Below, in pieces: positions 4,562 through 6,373 of a DNA stretch of 6,373 nt. The translations under genes and the position numbers were made by a program. Origin of the DNA: Candidatus Iainarchaeum sp. (GTDB lineage: Archaea > Iainarchaeota > Iainarchaeia > Iainarchaeales > JAFCFF01). The stretch covers positions 1 to 6,373 of the forward strand of contig JAFCFF010000030.1 in assembly GCA_017608775.1 (NCBI GenBank). The letters run 5' to 3'. The number at the start of each line of letters is the position of its first letter. Within the stretch, counting starts at the first letter, position 1. The notes under the pieces were generated by a model. The model was not told where the DNA came from. It did no database searches and was given only the letters and a program-made list of their open reading frames with translations.

Positions 4562-6100
4562 ATGGTTTTAACTTGGAAAAACAAGCTTTTTCCAGTGTTT
4601 TTCCTCTTGTTTTTTTTTATTTTATTTGGATCTTTGTCCTTTTCTTTTTCCTTTTACCCAACCGAATTTAACGCAACAACAAGCGACAGAGATTTTACCT
4701 TCTATGCAATAAACGACTCTGAGTTTGACATAGCCCTTGATCTTAACTTGCTTGATTTTGAGGACGATGCCTCTGCAACTGTTTCTTCTGTAACTGTGAC
4801 TTCTGGAGGAACAAACTCCACGGAAATAACAATAAATCAGTATGTTAACACAACAGGGTATATTTGTTGGCAGGAGACATCCACAGACACAACCCCCTCA
4901 GGTACTGGAGTTGTTGGAGAGGCAGATATTTTAACACAGGGCTGCGTAAAGGTTATCGCCTCAACAGGTACCTGGCAGGGCGGTAACGGAGATGAAGATG
5001 AAGACGAGGAAGAAGAGGAGGAAGAGGAAGAATGTAAGATACATTGTCCTGTTGAGGAGTTTACAGACTGGGTCATAATTGGATGTGTTGATGTAAACTC
5101 CCTGTTAGAACACAGATATAGATATCCAATCACAAAAGACTTAGAGAGATGTAGGTGTGTAAAGGGAAGGCCAGAGCTGGAAACAAGAACAACACCAAAC
5201 CACCCAATGTGTATCGATGAAATCATTGAGCAAGAGGAGGAGGAACAACCACAAACAACAATTTATGACCTAGAAAGAGAAACAAGCGTGACATATTTCA
5301 ACCCAATCTTGCTTAACGAATACCAAAAGTTTAAAACAGGCCTTAGCAACGTCGAGGTTAGCCTGATAACTCCATCAAGAGAAAGACCTTTGATAAGACT
5401 TGATGAAACAAACGAATTTAAGATTGAGGAGGAGGGAAAGTATTTTTTCTTTTTCAGATATTCAGAGGGGACTCTTAAGGGAGAGTTTCTTTCCCTAAGG
5501 CCTGAGCTCCAATGTGAGCCAAAGGTAGAGATAAGTCAAAAGCAAAACTGTGAGATAATTTCTCCCTTAAACCTTGACATAGCAACAATAGAAAACCCAA
5601 GGGGAGGAACAGAGGAAAAAGAAGTTGTTGACAATCTATTTTCCTTTACCCCTTTGTATCCAGGAACATATAAAATAACGATAAAAAGACTGCCTCCAAT
5701 AAGGTCAGATGGAATTCTCTTTCTTGTTTACTATCCTGAAAAGGCAATCCTAAACTCAAACTTTTTGGAACTATTAAGAGCAAGGTCATTAAGAGCGATT
5801 CTTGCGCTTGTTTTGTTTTTGGTGGCCTCAATACTCCTTGCCTTGTTTGTCTACTATGTCTTTACAAGGCATGTCTTGAAAAGAGCTCCAAGCTTTAGAA
5901 AACACCTGATAAAGATTTATGCTTATGTTACAACAGGCCTGGTTTTCCTTGTTCCTGTTATGTTCCTTATCTTAACAACACTGAAAACCTCGCTCTATGT
6001 CATGGCTGCTGTCTTCTTAATAACTTTGTTTTTAGAGCTTTTCCTAAGCTGGAGGGAAAGATTGGCAAGGATAAGGATTGCTCCTTCCTTGTTTGAGTAA
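4562..6100 (+). CDS. Large exported multi-domain protein with acidic linkers and C-terminal membrane spans
   Basis: About 512 residues from the ATG at 4562; the frame could extend 21 nt to a TTG at 4541, but the ATG fits the promoter and gives a normal signal peptide. No family recognised. Residues 1-30 are a basic-then-Phe/Leu-rich signal sequence (MVLTWKNKLF followed by an aromatic core). An outside domain at 32-140 is Ser/Thr-rich and beta-like, with N-glycosylation sequons at Asn37, 52, 85 and 96 and Cys102/Cys128. An acidic linker of 14 Asp/Glu (144-157) leads into a Cys-rich module at 158-217 with six Cys (158, 162, 175, 197, 199, 217), then a second acidic stretch (about 224-228) and a further domain at 235-395 with Cys318 and Cys330. 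Three membrane spans lie at about 411-433, 453-473 and 476-496. The bulk should face outside, tethered at the C-terminus. A role in adhesion or envelope structure is a guess. Confidence 0.85.
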   Translation: MVLTWKNKLFPVFFLLFFFILFGSLSFSFSFYPTEFNATTSDRDFTFYAINDSEFDIALDLNLLDFEDDASATVSSVTVTSGGTNSTEITINQYVNTTGYICWQETSTDTTPSGTGVVGEADILTQGCVKVIASTGTWQGGNGDEDEDEEEEEEEEECKIHCPVEEFTDWVIIGCVDVNSLLEHRYRYPITKDLERCRCVKGRPELETRTTPNHPMCIDEIIEQEEEEQPQTTIYDLERETSVTYFNPILLNEYQKFKTGLSNVEVSLITPSRERPLIRLDETNEFKIEEEGKYFFFFRYSEGTLKGEFLSLRPELQCEPKVEISQKQNCEIISPLNLDIATIENPRGGTEEKEVVDNLFSFTPLYPGTYKITIKRLPPIRSDGILFLVYYPEKAILNSNFLELLRARSLRAILALVLFLVASILLALFVYYVFTRHVLKRAPSFRKHLIKIYAYVTTGLVFLVPVMFLILTTLKTSLYVMAAVFLITLFLELFLSWRERLARIRIAPSLFE

Positions 6101-6127
6101 GTTTTTTTATTTCTTCCTCTTCTTTCT
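6101..6127 (+). terminator. T/C-rich tract after the surface protein gene; possible tRNA-Arg promoter
   Basis: Seven T at 6102-6108 directly after the stop codon, followed by an unbroken pyrimidine-rich stretch, fit archaeal termination. TTTTTTAT at 6103-6110 is centred about 29 nt before tRNA-Arg and could also be its TATA box, so the same bases may end one transcript and start the next. Confidence 0.4.
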
Positions 6128-6134
6128 CCTTAAA

Positions 6135-6206
6135 GGCCCTGTAGCTTAATGGATAGAGCATCGGCCTCCTAAGCCGGTGATCTGGGTTCGATTCCCAGCA
6201 GGGCCG
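6135..6206 (+). tRNA. tRNA-Arg(CCT)
   Basis: Complete cloverleaf of 72 nt. Acceptor GGCCCTG (6135-6141) pairs fully with CAGGGCC (6199-6205). D stem GCTT/GAGC at 6144-6147 and 6156-6159. Anticodon stem TCGGC/GCCGG (6161-6165, 6173-6177; one T-G pair) encloses the loop CTCCTAA, giving anticodon CCT at 6168-6170, which reads the arginine codon AGG. The variable loop is 4 nt (6178-6181). T stem CTGGG/CCCAG (6182-6186, 6194-6198) encloses TTCGATT. Discriminator G at 6206. CCA is not encoded and there is no intron. AGA and AGG are the common arginine codons in the neighbouring genes, so this tRNA serves a frequent codon. Confidence 0.96.
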
Positions 6207-6212
6207 TTTTTT
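6207..6212 (+). terminator. T6 tract abutting tRNA-Arg
   Basis: Six T begin at the very next base after the discriminator. Termination here would leave only a short oligo-U trailer for 3' processing. Confidence 0.5.
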
Positions 6213-6220
6213 AGAAAACC

Positions 6221-6229
6221 TTAATAAAA
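6221..6229 (+). promoter_or_regulatory. TATA-like box for the right-edge gene
   Basis: TTAATAAAA, centred about 25 nt before the ATG at 6250, consistent with a leaderless transcript. It follows the tRNA-Arg T tract directly. No Shine-Dalgarno is seen. Confidence 0.5.
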
Positions 6230-6249
6230 ACATATTTCTTATTTTGATT

Positions 6250-6373
6250 ATGGTTCTTGACATCATAGGAAAGTTTTTTGAGAAACAACGTGTTTTGGCC
6301 ACAAAATCCACCAAGGAAATTGAAAGAGAACAAAAAAAACTGATGAGAAGGCTAGACTTGCTTGAGGAGGCCA
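6250..6373 (+). CDS. Start of a charged helical protein, cut by right edge
   Basis: An open frame of 41 codons from the ATG at 6250 to the window end, beginning MVLDIIGKFFEKQRVLATK. The visible part is a short amphipathic start followed by a Lys/Glu/Arg-rich helix ending RRLDLLEEA, possibly the beginning of a coiled coil. The promoter-like box at the leaderless distance, the absence of any stop and the position right after a terminated tRNA support a real gene. No family can be assigned from this fragment. Confidence 0.65.
   Translation, partial: MVLDIIGKFFEKQRVLATKSTKEIEREQKKLMRRLDLLEEA

Noticed and set aside
4837..5226. Minus-strand frame with a long poly-Ser run
   Set aside because: It is the complement of the acidic linker in the surface protein gene, with no promoter of its own.
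6000..6314. Minus-strand frame containing CWESNPDHRLRRPMLYPLSYRA-like text
   Set aside because: That segment is the antisense translation of tRNA-Arg, a familiar spurious peptide in automatic annotation. The frame also overlaps real genes on both sides.
1..6373. CRISPR array, insertion sequence, integrase site or defence island
   Set aside because: No regularly spaced direct repeats, terminal inverted repeats, transposase or recombinase motifs were seen. The tRNA genes are intact and no second copy of either tRNA 3' end, as an attachment site would leave, was noticed in the window.

Overview
The window looks like AT-rich archaeal chromosome, most plausibly from a DPANN-type lineage (Woesearchaeota, Pacearchaeota or Nanoarchaeota-like). 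Reasons: short, tightly packed genes on both strands; A/T-rich TATA-like boxes about 25-32 nt before most start codons with no Shine-Dalgarno (leaderless pattern); one perfect Shine-Dalgarno at the only overlapping operon gene; two tRNA genes without an encoded CCA; and several proteins built from coiled coil, Cys pairs and membrane segments that match no named family. The lineage is an inference from style, not from a marker gene.

Layout. 1-1516 (+): a long, charged, helical protein running in from the left edge, overlapping by 4 nt a 71-72 residue lipoprotein. 1581-1664 (+): tRNA-Ser(GGA). 1708-2205 (-): a two-span membrane protein with a charged, internally repeated cytoplasmic part. 2248-2886 (-): a DUF2062-type membrane protein. 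2906-3739 (+): an endonuclease IV-like TIM-barrel protein, divergent from the previous gene with only 19 bp between start codons. 3766-4188 (-): a four-span membrane protein with an H-x-H motif. 4242-4523 (+): acylphosphatase. 4562-6100 (+): a large surface protein with signal peptide, glycosylation sequons, acidic linkers, a Cys-rich module and C-terminal membrane spans. 6135-6206 (+): tRNA-Arg(CCT). 6250-6373 (+): the start of a charged helical protein cut by the right edge.

Only acylphosphatase, the two tRNAs, the endonuclease IV-like fold and DUF2062 can be named with confidence. The rest are mostly envelope proteins of unknown role: lipoprotein, small membrane proteins and a multi-domain exported protein. 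There is no pathway-level operon; most genes appear to have their own promoter, and only the first two genes are clearly coupled. I saw no CRISPR array, transposon, integrase, toxin-antitoxin pair or recognised defence system. No gene-free stretch exceeds 300 bases; the longest gap is well under 150 bases and holds tRNA or promoter/terminator sequence.
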